A DNA stretch of 64,000 bases from JANXSS01 sp040385645 (GTDB lineage Bacteria > Pseudomonadota > Gammaproteobacteria > Burkholderiales > Burkholderiaceae_D). Position 1 is the stretch's first letter, and each line of letters begins with the position of its first letter. Positions 53,450-62,499 of the stretch are shown one piece after another. Location: positions 1 through 64,000 of the forward strand of contig JAZKGZ010000005.1 of assembly GCA_040385645.1 (NCBI GenBank), in the 5' to 3' direction. Under the pieces are notes generated by a model. It searched no databases. It saw only the letters and a list, made by a program, of their open reading frames with translations, and had not been told where the DNA came from. The position numbers and the translations under genes are program-made.

Positions 53450-54157
53450 CTATTCGCGGCTTCCACCAAAAATACCAAGCAAGGACAACAGGTTTGAAAA
53501 CACGTTATAAACGCTCAAGTAAATTCCCAAAGTCGCCGAAATGTAATTGGTTTCGCCGCCATTAATCACGCGCTGTACATCGACTAAGATGAATGCCGAG
53601 AAAATAGCGATGGCGATGACCGAAATGACTAGTTGCAGCGCTGGTAACTGCAAAAAGATATTTGCCACTGCTGCCACCAAAATCACCAGTACACCGGCAA
53701 ACAACCATTTGCCCATGCCAGTAAAATCACGCTTAGACACGGTTGCGACCGTCGCCATAACAGCGAGAATCGAAGCAGTTCCGCCGAATGCCATCATGAT
53801 CAACGCAGGCCCGTTGGAAAACCCCAGTGTGTATCCGATCAGCCGGGATAGCATCAGCCCCATGAAGAAGGTAAAGCCTAGCAACACAGCGACACCGACC
53901 CCGGAATCTTTTGTTTTTTCAATCGCATAGAAAAAACCGAATGCGATTGCTAAGAACGCGATGAAACCGATCATCGGGCTACCGGCAAAGAAATTAAAAT
54001 TAAACTGCACGCCCAGCCATGCGCCGGCAACCGTCGGGATCATGGACAACGCTAATAGCCAGTAGGTATTGCGCAGTACCCGATGCCGCGCTACCGACAT
54101 CGAATCTACACTGCCACGCGCAGATGCGCCAAAGCCATGCTGCAAGTTCTGATTCAT
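53450..54157 (-). CDS. Bax inhibitor-1/YccA family membrane protein
   Basis: 235 residues with seven predicted membrane spans. ATG 54157 (MNQNLQHGFGASARGSVDSM) has GGGAGG 5 bases upstream, which rules out the start 12 bases earlier. The YccA features are VLRNTYWLLALSMIPTVAGA, the charged loop before TM3, FILVDVQRVINGGETNYISA and the final span. In E. coli YccA inhibits the FtsH protease; family members also act as calcium channels. Stand-alone gene with its own terminator. Confidence 0.9.
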   Translation of the reverse strand: MNQNLQHGFGASARGSVDSMSVARHRVLRNTYWLLALSMIPTVAGAWLGVQFNFNFFAGSPMIGFIAFLAIAFGFFYAIEKTKDSGVGVAVLLGFTFFMGLMLSRLIGYTLGFSNGPALIMMAFGGTASILAVMATVATVSKRDFTGMGKWLFAGVLVILVAAVANIFLQLPALQLVISVIAIAIFSAFILVDVQRVINGGETNYISATLGIYLSVYNVFSNLLSLLGIFGGSRE

Positions 54158-54370
54158 AGTGCCTCCCAAAAAAACGTCAAAACAGATAGACCCGTTAATA
54201 AAACTAGCATATCACGCAGGCGCTCCTGATGCGGCCGGTCTGCGGCATCGGCGGACACGTTTAAGCGCACTGTTTGAGCCGCCTATGTGAGGGTTTCCAT
54301 GCTAAAATCCAAGGCTGCGCAACGCAATATGTTTTGATCTTAACCTATTAATTTAATTGGAGTTTTTCAG

Positions 54371-54796
54371 ATGGCAATTGAACGCACACTGTCTATTATC
54401 AAGCCCGATGCGGTGGCTAAAAACGTTATTGGCCAGATTTACACCCGCTTCGAAGGTGCCGGACTGAAAATCATCGCTGCCCGGATGATTCACCTTTCTC
54501 GCGCTCAGGCCGAAGGATTCTACGCAGTGCACAGTGCTCGGCCGTTTTTTAAAGACTTGGTTGAATTCATGATATCGGGGCCGGTAATCGTCCAGGCTCT
54601 TGAAGGTGAGAACGCGATTGCTAAGCATCGCGATCTGATGGGCGCCACAGATCCGAAAAAAGCCGACAAGGGCACGATTCGTGCGGACTTTGCCGATTCG
54701 ATCGATGCCAATGCAGTACACGGATCGGACGCTGCCGAAACTGCTCAAATTGAAATTGCCTATTTTTTCCCCGCGCTAGACGTCTATTCACGTTAA
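54371..54796 (+). CDS. ndk: Nucleoside diphosphate kinase
   Basis: 141 residues. Phosphorylates NDPs from ATP through phospho-histidine H117 in NAVHGSDAAE; the nucleotide pocket residues of RTLSIIKPDAVAKN and GPVIVQALEGENAI are present. GGAG lies 9 bases before the ATG. First gene of the conserved ndk-rlmN-pilW-rodZ-ispG-hisS-yfgM-bamB-der-hfq run. Confidence 0.97.
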   Translation: MAIERTLSIIKPDAVAKNVIGQIYTRFEGAGLKIIAARMIHLSRAQAEGFYAVHSARPFFKDLVEFMISGPVIVQALEGENAIAKHRDLMGATDPKKADKGTIRADFADSIDANAVHGSDAAETAQIEIAYFFPALDVYSR

Positions 54797-54852
54797 TCCG
54801 CCGCGGCCTGATCAGGCCAGCACAATGGCCTGATTGAAAGAAACCCGATTCA

Positions 54853-56031
54853 ATGGACACTTCCACGACGCTGACGAATTTGCTCGATCTCGACCCTGGC
54901 AAATTGGTCGCCTACTGCGATATGCTCGGGGAGAAACCATTCCGGGCAAAACAGTTGCAGAGATGGATACATCAGTTCGGTGCAAGTCGGTTCGATCAAA
55001 TGACCGATTTGGCAAAATCGCTGCGGGAAAAATTGGCGACCCGTGCTTTCGTCGCTTCGCCTGCCGTCATTTCCGATCACACCTCGATTGACGGTACCCG
55101 CAAATGGCTGCTGGATGTCGGAGAAGGTAATGCGGTGGAAACCGTATTCATCCCCGAAGAGCATCGTGGCACTCTGTGTATTTCGACCCAAGCCGGTTGT
55201 GCTGTGAATTGCCGTTTTTGCTCGACAGGAAAGCAGGGATTCAACCGTAATTTGACGGTCGCTGAAATTATCGGTCAACTCTGGATGGCGGAATTTGCAC
55301 TTCGACGTGCCAAAGGTATCGATGTCGGCCCCAAAGGCGAGCGGCAAATCACAAACGTCGTCATGATGGGCATGGGTGAGCCACTCTTGAACTTCGAGCC
55401 TACAGTTACCGCGTTGAATATCATGCTCGACGATAATGCCTACGGTCTGTCGCGTCGGCGGGTAACGCTCTCGACTTCCGGCGTTGTGCCGATGATCGAC
55501 CGTCTGGCGCAGGAATGCCCGGTTGCTCTGGCAGTTTCGCTGCATGCTTCAAATGATACGTTGCGGGATAGTCTGGTACCGCTGAATCGAAAATATCCGT
55601 TGATCGAGCTAATGGCCGCGTGCCTGCGGTACCTTCCCTACGCCCCACGAGATTTCGTGACGTTTGAATATTGTATGCTCGACGGCGTCAATGATACCGA
55701 CCAGCATGCACGGGAACTCATTGCGTTGGTTCGGCATGGCCTAGAGCCAGTGCCGTGCAAGTTCAATCTGATTCCGTTCAACCCATTTCCTGAATCGGGT
55801 CTGCTGCGATCCAAAAACCCACGTATCAAGGCATTTGCGCAAATTCTGATGGATGCGGGTATCGTCACTACCGTTCGCAAGACGCGTGGCGAGGACATCG
55901 ATGCAGCATGTGGTCAACTCGCCGGTGAAGTATTGGACCGCACCCGCGTCCAAGAGCGGATGCAGAAACAAGCGCAGTACAAACAAAAATTTGGCGACAA
56001 CTTTGGTCGTCTCGTGGAGATACCGACTTGA
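54853..56031 (+). CDS. rlmN: Dual-specificity RNA methyltransferase RlmN
   Basis: 392 residues. Radical SAM enzyme forming 2-methyladenosine at A2503 of 23S rRNA and A37 of some tRNAs. The cluster cysteines are in QAGCAVNCRFCSTGKQGFNR, GMGEPLLNFE is the SAM-binding motif, and a catalytic Cys lies in the C-terminal DIDAACGQLAGE. N-terminal HhH-like domain. The start ATG 54853 follows a weak site. It overlaps the pilW start by 4 bases. Confidence 0.96.
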   Translation: MDTSTTLTNLLDLDPGKLVAYCDMLGEKPFRAKQLQRWIHQFGASRFDQMTDLAKSLREKLATRAFVASPAVISDHTSIDGTRKWLLDVGEGNAVETVFIPEEHRGTLCISTQAGCAVNCRFCSTGKQGFNRNLTVAEIIGQLWMAEFALRRAKGIDVGPKGERQITNVVMMGMGEPLLNFEPTVTALNIMLDDNAYGLSRRRVTLSTSGVVPMIDRLAQECPVALAVSLHASNDTLRDSLVPLNRKYPLIELMAACLRYLPYAPRDFVTFEYCMLDGVNDTDQHARELIALVRHGLEPVPCKFNLIPFNPFPESGLLRSKNPRIKAFAQILMDAGIVTTVRKTRGEDIDAACGQLAGEVLDRTRVQERMQKQAQYKQKFGDNFGRLVEIPT

Positions 56032-56870
56032 AAACCTGCAATGGACACGCAAGATGCTTCGCCGTCAGTCGCTTGCCGGCCGTCGTTACTTTCTTTTTTG
56101 CGCTAACCGCGTTCGGTTTTTTGGTGGGTTGTGCCGGAACCCGCGTAGTGGAAAGCACACCGCAAACCGAGTTGCCGACCAGTTCGGATCAGACGGATAA
56201 CCAGAAGCGCGCCCAGATAAGGCTGCAACTTGCGATCGGTTATTTCGAGCAGCGCCAACTCAATGTGGCCCTCGACGAGCTGAAACAGGCGCTGGCAGCA
56301 GACCCGAATTTTGCAGATGCCTATAGCGTACGTGCACTGGTGTATATGGATATGGGCGAAACCCGCCTGGCGGATGAAAATTTTCAGAGCGCGATGCGGC
56401 TTTCGCCGAATAATCCCGATCTGAATAACAACTATGGCTGGTATCTCTGCCAGAACGAGCGGGTACCGCAGTCGATCGCCTATTTCGAGGCTGCCCTGAA
56501 AAATCGTGCTTATCAATCGCCGGCCAAAGCGTTGAATAACGCCGGCGTCTGCAGTTTGAAACTAAAAGATACAGCCGCAGCTGAACGTTACCTGGCGCAG
56601 GCATTCCAATACGAGCCCGGTAATATTGCAAATAATGTCAATCTCGCCAAAATTTATTATGGGCGCGGCGATTTTCAACGGGCACGTTTTCATATTGGCC
56701 GTGCGACCAAAGACGAAGCCGTCAGCGCAGAAACCCTTTGGCTAGCCATCAGGATCGAGCATAAGCTGGGCGATCGGGCAGTCGAGGCGAGCCTGGCGAC
56801 ACAGTTGCGAAGACGCCATCCTGGTTCGTCGGAGTACGCGGCGTTCCAGCGTGGAGCGTTTAATGAGTAA
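56028..56870 (+). CDS. pilW: Type IV pilus biogenesis lipoprotein PilW/PilF
   Basis: 280 residues from TTG 56028 (TTGA overlap with rlmN). Lipoprotein signal ending FLVGC (Cys35), then about six TPR units (for example QLNVALDELKQALAADPNFA, ETRLADENFQSAMRLSPNNP). PilW/PilF is the pilotin that guides secretin PilQ multimers to the outer membrane. No other pil genes are nearby, as usual for this locus. Its last 8 bases overlap rodZ. Confidence 0.9.
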   Translation: MKTCNGHARCFAVSRLPAVVTFFFALTAFGFLVGCAGTRVVESTPQTELPTSSDQTDNQKRAQIRLQLAIGYFEQRQLNVALDELKQALAADPNFADAYSVRALVYMDMGETRLADENFQSAMRLSPNNPDLNNNYGWYLCQNERVPQSIAYFEAALKNRAYQSPAKALNNAGVCSLKLKDTAAAERYLAQAFQYEPGNIANNVNLAKIYYGRGDFQRARFHIGRATKDEAVSAETLWLAIRIEHKLGDRAVEASLATQLRRRHPGSSEYAAFQRGAFNE

Positions 56871-57909
56871 TTGGAACGAGGTGAGTCATGCCGAGTTCGG
56901 TGCTGTGGCGGTTGAAGTAGCCGGCGCAGCGGGTACAGGCGGCACGAGCGGCATAGTCGATACATCGCTGCAATCTTCGCCGGGTGCCAACCTTGCTGCG
57001 GCACGACAGGCTTATGGGTTGACTATCGAGCAGATCGCCAATCAGCTCAATCTGGCTCCCCGACAGATCGTAGCGCTCGAAAGTGACGACTACGCGGCGC
57101 TTCCCGCCGCAGCCATCGCACGTGGCTTTTTTCGCTCCTACGCAAAACTCATGCGTCTTGACCCTGTTCCTTTGTTGGCGCTGCTAGGACCGTCATCGTT
57201 GCCAGGTAACGTGCGGGACAACGCACGGTCTCGACTTGTTTCTGCACGGGTAATACCCGAGACCCGGACCCCGGAAACGTCGGCGTTGGCGCGTCGAATC
57301 AGGGTGATGCCGGCAGTGGCCGGCTTTGCTACGCTTGCACTGGCGGCACTCGTCTCGTATGCAATGGGCTGGCTGCCGGTGTTTTCGGAGTCGCCAAACC
57401 GCGATAACTTGTCGGACAGGACCAATGCTGTTGCCGGCGGCCGAACCGACTTGGCAACCGGTTCTTCAGGAGCCGTTGGGTTGGGCACGGGTGCAAGTGG
57501 CACATCGAATTCGCTGACAACGGGCTCTTTTACGACCGATGCCGGTGCTCCGCTTACTGAGGTCGTGACCCCAGGCGGTGCAGCAGCTGAGGTTTTGCCA
57601 GCGGTTTCGATTGGGGTGCTGGAGCAGTCGATCGATGGTTCCAGGCTGAAAACGGCAACGTCCATTGCCACGGATAATCCACTCGTGCTCAATATTCGAA
57701 AAGATTCTTGGGTGGAAATCAGGCGCGCCGACAATACACCGGTGGTCGCAAAAATTCTGAAAGGTGGCTCTGTCGAGACGTTCGATGTGAGCGAACCTCT
57801 AACCTTGACGATTGGCAACGTGGCGGGCGTCGAGGCAAGTCTGCGTGGAGCACCGTTGGCATTGGCCAGTGCAGACAATACTAACGTCGCCCGTTTGAAA
57901 TTGAAATAA
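56863..57909 (+). CDS. rodZ: Cytoskeletal protein RodZ
   Basis: 348 residues from ATG 56863 (MSNWNEVSH), with GGAG 8 bases before; a GTG 12 bases upstream is less likely. It has a cytoplasmic Xre-type helix-turn-helix (about 40-105: NLAAARQAYGLTIEQIANQL, FFRSYAKLMRLD), one membrane span (VAGFATLALAALVSYAMGW) and a periplasmic Gly/Ser/Thr-rich linker. The C-terminal DUF4115 beta domain includes VLNIRKDSWVEIRRADN. It links MreB filaments to the wall machinery. Overlaps ispG by 1 base. Confidence 0.92.
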   Translation: MSNWNEVSHAEFGAVAVEVAGAAGTGGTSGIVDTSLQSSPGANLAAARQAYGLTIEQIANQLNLAPRQIVALESDDYAALPAAAIARGFFRSYAKLMRLDPVPLLALLGPSSLPGNVRDNARSRLVSARVIPETRTPETSALARRIRVMPAVAGFATLALAALVSYAMGWLPVFSESPNRDNLSDRTNAVAGGRTDLATGSSGAVGLGTGASGTSNSLTTGSFTTDAGAPLTEVVTPGGAAAEVLPAVSIGVLEQSIDGSRLKTATSIATDNPLVLNIRKDSWVEIRRADNTPVVAKILKGGSVETFDVSEPLTLTIGNVAGVEASLRGAPLALASADNTNVARLKLK

Positions 57910-59201
57910 TGAACGATCAGATTATGGAAGATTTTCCGGGTATTTACGGGCCGTCATCTAGGCGTAACAGCCGTAAAACGCTCGTCGAACATGGCGCACG
58001 TCGCGTATATGTCGGTGGCGATGCGCCGATTGTCGTGCAATCCATGACCAATACGGATACGGCAGACGTCATCGGCACGGCGATCCAAGTAAAGGAGCTG
58101 GCCCGTGCGGGTTCTGAAATCGTGCGTATCACCGTCAACAATCCGGAAGCTGCCGCTGCGGTACCAGCGATTAGAGAGCACCTCGACCGAATGGGCGTCG
58201 ATGTTCCGTTAGTGGGTGACTTCCATTACAACGGCCACCGGCTGTTGGCAGATTTTCCGGAATGCGCTCGCGCGTTATCTAAATATCGGATCAACCCTGG
58301 AAACGTCGGCCAAGGTGCCAAACGCGACAGCCAATTTGCGCAAATGATCGAAATTGCCTGTCGATACGACAAACCGGTACGCATTGGCGTAAATTGGGGC
58401 AGCCTAGATCAGGCACTGCTGGCTCGCATCATGGACGAGAACGCCGCCCGCAGCGTGCCAAAAAGTGCCCAGGCAGTGATGCACGAAGCATTGGTTACAT
58501 CGGCGATCGAAAATGCGGTGCGGGCAGAAGAAATTGGCCTGGCAGCAGACAAAATTATCCTTTCTTGCAAGGTGTCCGGCGTGCAGGATTTGATCGCTGT
58601 TTATCGTATTCTGGCAGCACGATGCGACTATCCCCTGCATCTTGGCCTGACCGAAGCCGGCATGGGCAGCAAGGGCATCGTCGCCTCCACGGCAGCATTG
58701 GCCGTATTGCTGCAAGAAGGAATCGGCGACACGATCCGTATTTCGCTCACACCAGAGCCGGGCGGCGACCGCACCCGCGAAGTGATCGTCGCCCAAGAAA
58801 TTTTGCAGACCATGGGTTTGCGTAAATTCACCCCGATGGTGATCGCCTGCCCGGGTTGCGGGCGCACCACATCGACCACTTTCCAAGAACTCGCCGACAA
58901 GATTCAGACTTACCTACGCGATCAGATGCAAACCTGGAAAAAAGATTATCCCGGTGTGGAGAGCATGAACGTCGCGGTGATGGGTTGCATCGTCAACGGG
59001 CCGGGCGAATCTAGACACGCCAATATCGGCATCAGCCTTCCGGGCACAGGTGAGTCGCCCGCCGCACCGGTATTCGTTGATGGTGAAAAAACCGTGACAT
59101 TACGCGGCGACAATATTGCCGAAGAATTTCAAGCGATCGTCTTGGAATATGTGAAGTCGCATTACGGAAATTCTGCTGCGACCGTGGTCGCCGTAGGATA
59201 G
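57909..59201 (+). CDS. ispG: 4-hydroxy-3-methylbut-2-en-1-yl diphosphate synthase
   Basis: 430 residues. Converts MEcPP to HMBPP in the MEP isoprenoid pathway. TIM-barrel start with GDAPIVVQSMTNTDTADVIG. The C-terminal [4Fe-4S] ligands are in IACPGCGRTTSTTF and AVMGCIVNGPGE. It carries the inserted segment typical of proteobacterial enzymes. Start MNDQIMEDFPGIYG at the rodZ stop (TAATG overlap). Confidence 0.96.
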   Translation: MNDQIMEDFPGIYGPSSRRNSRKTLVEHGARRVYVGGDAPIVVQSMTNTDTADVIGTAIQVKELARAGSEIVRITVNNPEAAAAVPAIREHLDRMGVDVPLVGDFHYNGHRLLADFPECARALSKYRINPGNVGQGAKRDSQFAQMIEIACRYDKPVRIGVNWGSLDQALLARIMDENAARSVPKSAQAVMHEALVTSAIENAVRAEEIGLAADKIILSCKVSGVQDLIAVYRILAARCDYPLHLGLTEAGMGSKGIVASTAALAVLLQEGIGDTIRISLTPEPGGDRTREVIVAQEILQTMGLRKFTPMVIACPGCGRTTSTTFQELADKIQTYLRDQMQTWKKDYPGVESMNVAVMGCIVNGPGESRHANIGISLPGTGESPAAPVFVDGEKTVTLRGDNIAEEFQAIVLEYVKSHYGNSAATVVAVG

Positions 59202-59246
59202 CCAACATTAACGATCGCATTACATCGTTGCGCAAGAAAAATAAAA

Positions 59247-60617
59247 ATGTCAGAACTTAAAAAACCAGAAAAAATAAACGGCATCAAAGGCATGAACGAC
59301 GTTCTGCCGAGCGACGCACCGCTGTGGGAACTGTTCGACAATACCGTCCAGACCGTTTTGAAGAGCTATGGGTTTCAGCAAATTCGTACGCCCATCGTCG
59401 AAGCGACAGCATTGTTCGCTCGTGGCCTGGGTGCAGTAACCGACATCGTCGAGAAAGAAATGTATTCTTTCAAAGACTCCCTTAATGGCGATTTGCTGAC
59501 CCTGCGCCCAGAGAGCACAGCCGGTGTGGTGCGCTCGGCAATCGAACATAATCTGACGTACGATGGCCCGAAACGGCTGTGGTATGCCGGCCCGATGTTT
59601 CGCCATGAGCGTCCTCAGCGCGGACGGTATCGCCAGTTTCACCAGGTCGGTGCCGAAGCGATCGGCTTCACCGGCCCGGATATCGACGCCGAATTGATGA
59701 TGCTGTGCCAGCGCCTGTGGGATGATCTTGGCTTACAAGACATCCGCCTCGAACTCAATTCGATTGGCAACGCCGAAGAGCGTAGTCGCCATCGCGCCGA
59801 TTTGATCGCCTATTTCGAAACCAATGCAGCGTTGCTGGACGACGATGCGCAACGTCGTCTACAGGCCAATCCCTTACGTATTCTCGATACGAAAAACCCG
59901 AGTATGCAAGCGTTGGTCGATGCCGCTCCCAAGTTACTGGATTATCTCGAAGAAGAATCTCGAGCGCATTTTGAAGGTGTACAGGCGATTCTGCGATACA
60001 ACAACGTACCGTTTAAAATCAACCCTCGGCTGGTACGCGGTATGGATTATTACAACCGCACCGTATTCGAATGGGTCAGTGATCGACTTGGCTCCCAAGG
60101 TACGGTTTGCGGTGGCGGGCGATACGACCCATTGGTAGAGATGTTCGGCGGCAAGCCGACACCTGCTTGCGGTTTTGCAATCGGTGTGGAGCGCATACTC
60201 GAATTGATGAAGTCGGGTGGCGAGCAATATGCCGGCTCATTGTGCGATGTGTATGTGGTGCATCAAGGTACGGGAGCACAGCTGCAAGCTTCGGTAGCGG
60301 CGGAGCGGTTACGCGATGCTGGTCTGGACGTGGTGTTACATTGCGCAGCGGCAGCCGCTAGCGCAAATTTCAAGGCGCAGATGAAACGTGCAGATGCCAG
60401 TGGCGCAGCATTCGCCGTGATCATCGGCGAAGATGAAGTCGCGCAGGGAACCGTCGTAGTAAAGCCGTTGCGTACGGCAGCCGATGCAGCGAAATCCGGT
60501 GTCGGTGAACAGGCTTCTGTAGCATTTGAAGCATTGTCGGAATACTTGGTTGAGCAAATCATCGGCGGCAGTGACGCCGAGCACGATCACGGCGATCACG
60601 TGCATTACAAGCATTGA
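59247..60617 (+). CDS. hisS: Histidyl-tRNA synthetase
   Basis: 456-residue class II synthetase, dimeric. Motif 2 in YAGPMFRHERPQRGRYRQFH, histidine-binding LVRGMDYYNRTVFEW and motif 3 GFAIGVERILELM, followed by the anticodon-binding domain. The product is some 30 residues longer than E. coli HisRS because of a C-terminal His/Asp-rich tail (EHDHGDHVHYKH) that could bind metal. The yfgM start lies 28 bases later. Confidence 0.96.
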   Translation: MSELKKPEKINGIKGMNDVLPSDAPLWELFDNTVQTVLKSYGFQQIRTPIVEATALFARGLGAVTDIVEKEMYSFKDSLNGDLLTLRPESTAGVVRSAIEHNLTYDGPKRLWYAGPMFRHERPQRGRYRQFHQVGAEAIGFTGPDIDAELMMLCQRLWDDLGLQDIRLELNSIGNAEERSRHRADLIAYFETNAALLDDDAQRRLQANPLRILDTKNPSMQALVDAAPKLLDYLEEESRAHFEGVQAILRYNNVPFKINPRLVRGMDYYNRTVFEWVSDRLGSQGTVCGGGRYDPLVEMFGGKPTPACGFAIGVERILELMKSGGEQYAGSLCDVYVVHQGTGAQLQASVAAERLRDAGLDVVLHCAAAAASANFKAQMKRADASGAAFAVIIGEDEVAQGTVVVKPLRTAADAAKSGVGEQASVAFEALSEYLVEQIIGGSDAEHDHGDHVHYKH

Positions 60618-60645
60618 TATTTTTAACATTTTGGTGTTACACGAC

Positions 60646-61317
60646 ATGGCATACGATCACGGAGAACAAGAACAACTCGACAGCATGAAAGCCTGGTGGA
60701 GCCGGTACGGCAATCTGCTGACATGGGCACTCATTGCTGCGCTGGCGCTATACACTGCGTGGGCCGGTTGGAACTACTATGTTCGCAATCAATCGGTGCA
60801 GGCTGGTCAGTTGTACGAAGCGCTGCAAAAAGCTGTTACCGAAAAAGACAATGCCAAGATCCAGCGCGCCGCGATCGACATTCAAGAAAAATTCAGTCGC
60901 ACCGCCTACGCACAAATGGCCGGGCTAACGGCTGCGAAATCGGCTTTCGACGCCAACGATCTGAAAACTGCGGCGACTCGTTTGCAATGGATCGTCGACA
61001 ACGGCATCGACGACGAATACAAGGCAATCGCTAAATTGAGGTTATCCGGCATTTATCTCGATCAAAAGGCATACGACCAGGGCTTGAAAATATTGGCAGG
61101 TAAATTTCCCGATGCCTTCACAGGTGTTGTTGCCGACCGAAAGGGCGATTTACTCATTGCACAAAATAAGCCGGTCGAAGCCAGAGCGGCGTATAGGACC
61201 GCATTGGAAAAGATGGCCGCTAAAAATCCTGGACGCCAGCTGATCCAATTGAAATTGGATGCGATCGGCGGAATTGGTGGAATCGGCGGCACTGCAACCG
61301 AAAAAGGGCCGGCATGA
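60646..61317 (+). CDS. yfgM: YfgM-family tetratricopeptide membrane protein
   Basis: 223 residues from ATG 60646 (MAYDHGEQEQLDSMKAWWSR). Short cytoplasmic N-terminus, one membrane span (NLLTWALIAALALYTAWAGW) and a periplasmic TPR domain. YfgM associates with the SecYEG-PpiD chaperone complex. The C-terminus has an unusual Gly/Ile run (IGGIGGIGGT). It overlaps bamB by 4 bases (ATGA). The upstream extension to 60526 would overlap hisS and is rejected. Confidence 0.93.
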   Translation: MAYDHGEQEQLDSMKAWWSRYGNLLTWALIAALALYTAWAGWNYYVRNQSVQAGQLYEALQKAVTEKDNAKIQRAAIDIQEKFSRTAYAQMAGLTAAKSAFDANDLKTAATRLQWIVDNGIDDEYKAIAKLRLSGIYLDQKAYDQGLKILAGKFPDAFTGVVADRKGDLLIAQNKPVEARAAYRTALEKMAAKNPGRQLIQLKLDAIGGIGGIGGTATEKGPA

Positions 61318-62486
61318 GATGCCTTTTGCAATCCTTCAGCAAGCTTTTATGCATGGCTTTGTTGGCGGTTACGGTAACGGGATGTTCGACGCTTTCGTCG
61401 TTGAATCCGTTCGCATCGAAAGATGCGCCGCGCAATCCGCCGGCACCATTGGTAAGTCTTCCCACGACGCAGGTGGCGCGTAGCGTTTGGTCAGCACCGG
61501 TCGGTCCAGCTGGTACCTACGCTTTTTCACCTGCCGTTTCTGGAAACAATCTTTACGCCGCTTCGCGCGACGGCACCATCGTTCGACTAGATGCTGAGAA
61601 TGGGCGACCGATCTGGCGCATCAATGCGGGGCGCATGCTAACCGCGGGCGTCGGTGTCGATGGCGACACTTTGGTAGTGGCAGGTAACGAGGGCCGAATC
61701 ATGGCATTCGACGTCGATGGCAAGCCACGCTGGACGGCGCAGGCGTCTAGTGAAGTGTTATCGGCACCCGCAATTGGCAGTGGGGTCGTGATCGTTCGCA
61801 GCCAGGATAACCGCATCCTCGGTTTGGATGTACAAACCGGCGAGCGCAAGTGGGCGATTCAGAAAACATCGCCACCGCTGACTCTAAGAGCGGCCCCTGG
61901 GATCCTTATTAAAAATTCGACGGCCTATATTGCACTGGCCGGAGGCAAGTTGTTGTCGGTCGTGGCTGCTACCGGCGTGCCACGCTGGGAAGCGGCCGTT
62001 GGCGAAGCACGCGGCGCAACCGAACTCGAACGCATCATCGATACGTCGGGCTTGCCGGTTTCTACGGATCGTGACGTTTGCGCCGTTTCATACCAAGGTC
62101 GGGCAATATGCTTCGATGCTGCAAACGGCACGCCTGTCTGGGCGAAGGATCTGTCGTCGGAAGTGGGATTGGCTGCAGACGATCGTTTCGTTTTCGCCGT
62201 CGATACGACCGGGGCGGTGAGTGCCATGAGTCGTGAAGCAGGCATCAGTATTTGGAAGAACACGCAGCTACGTTATCGCGGTTTGTCGGCTCCGGTGGCC
62301 GTCGGACAAATAGTTGCCGTCGGTGATTTCCAGGGATATGTGCATTTTCTGAGTCGGGACGACGGAGCCATGCTGTCACGCGTTGCCACCGATGGCAGCG
62401 CGATTCTGGCGGCTCCGATCCAGGCTGGCGCGAGAGTGATCGTACAGACGCGCGCGGGGTTGGTCGTGGCGATAGTATCGCAGTGA
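61314..62486 (+). CDS. bamB: Outer-membrane protein assembly factor BamB
   Basis: 390 residues. Lipoprotein signal with VTGC (Cys24), then an eight-bladed beta-propeller of PQQ-type repeats (for example LYAASRDGTIVRLDAENGRP, VSYQGRAICFDAANGTPVWA). It binds BamA in the Bam complex. A Ser/Pro linker follows the lipobox. Overlaps yfgM; der follows after 13 bases. Confidence 0.95.
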   Translation: MRCLLQSFSKLLCMALLAVTVTGCSTLSSLNPFASKDAPRNPPAPLVSLPTTQVARSVWSAPVGPAGTYAFSPAVSGNNLYAASRDGTIVRLDAENGRPIWRINAGRMLTAGVGVDGDTLVVAGNEGRIMAFDVDGKPRWTAQASSEVLSAPAIGSGVVIVRSQDNRILGLDVQTGERKWAIQKTSPPLTLRAAPGILIKNSTAYIALAGGKLLSVVAATGVPRWEAAVGEARGATELERIIDTSGLPVSTDRDVCAVSYQGRAICFDAANGTPVWAKDLSSEVGLAADDRFVFAVDTTGAVSAMSREAGISIWKNTQLRYRGLSAPVAVGQIVAVGDFQGYVHFLSRDDGAMLSRVATDGSAILAAPIQAGARVIVQTRAGLVVAIVSQ

Positions 62487-62499
62487 AGAAACCTATTCA

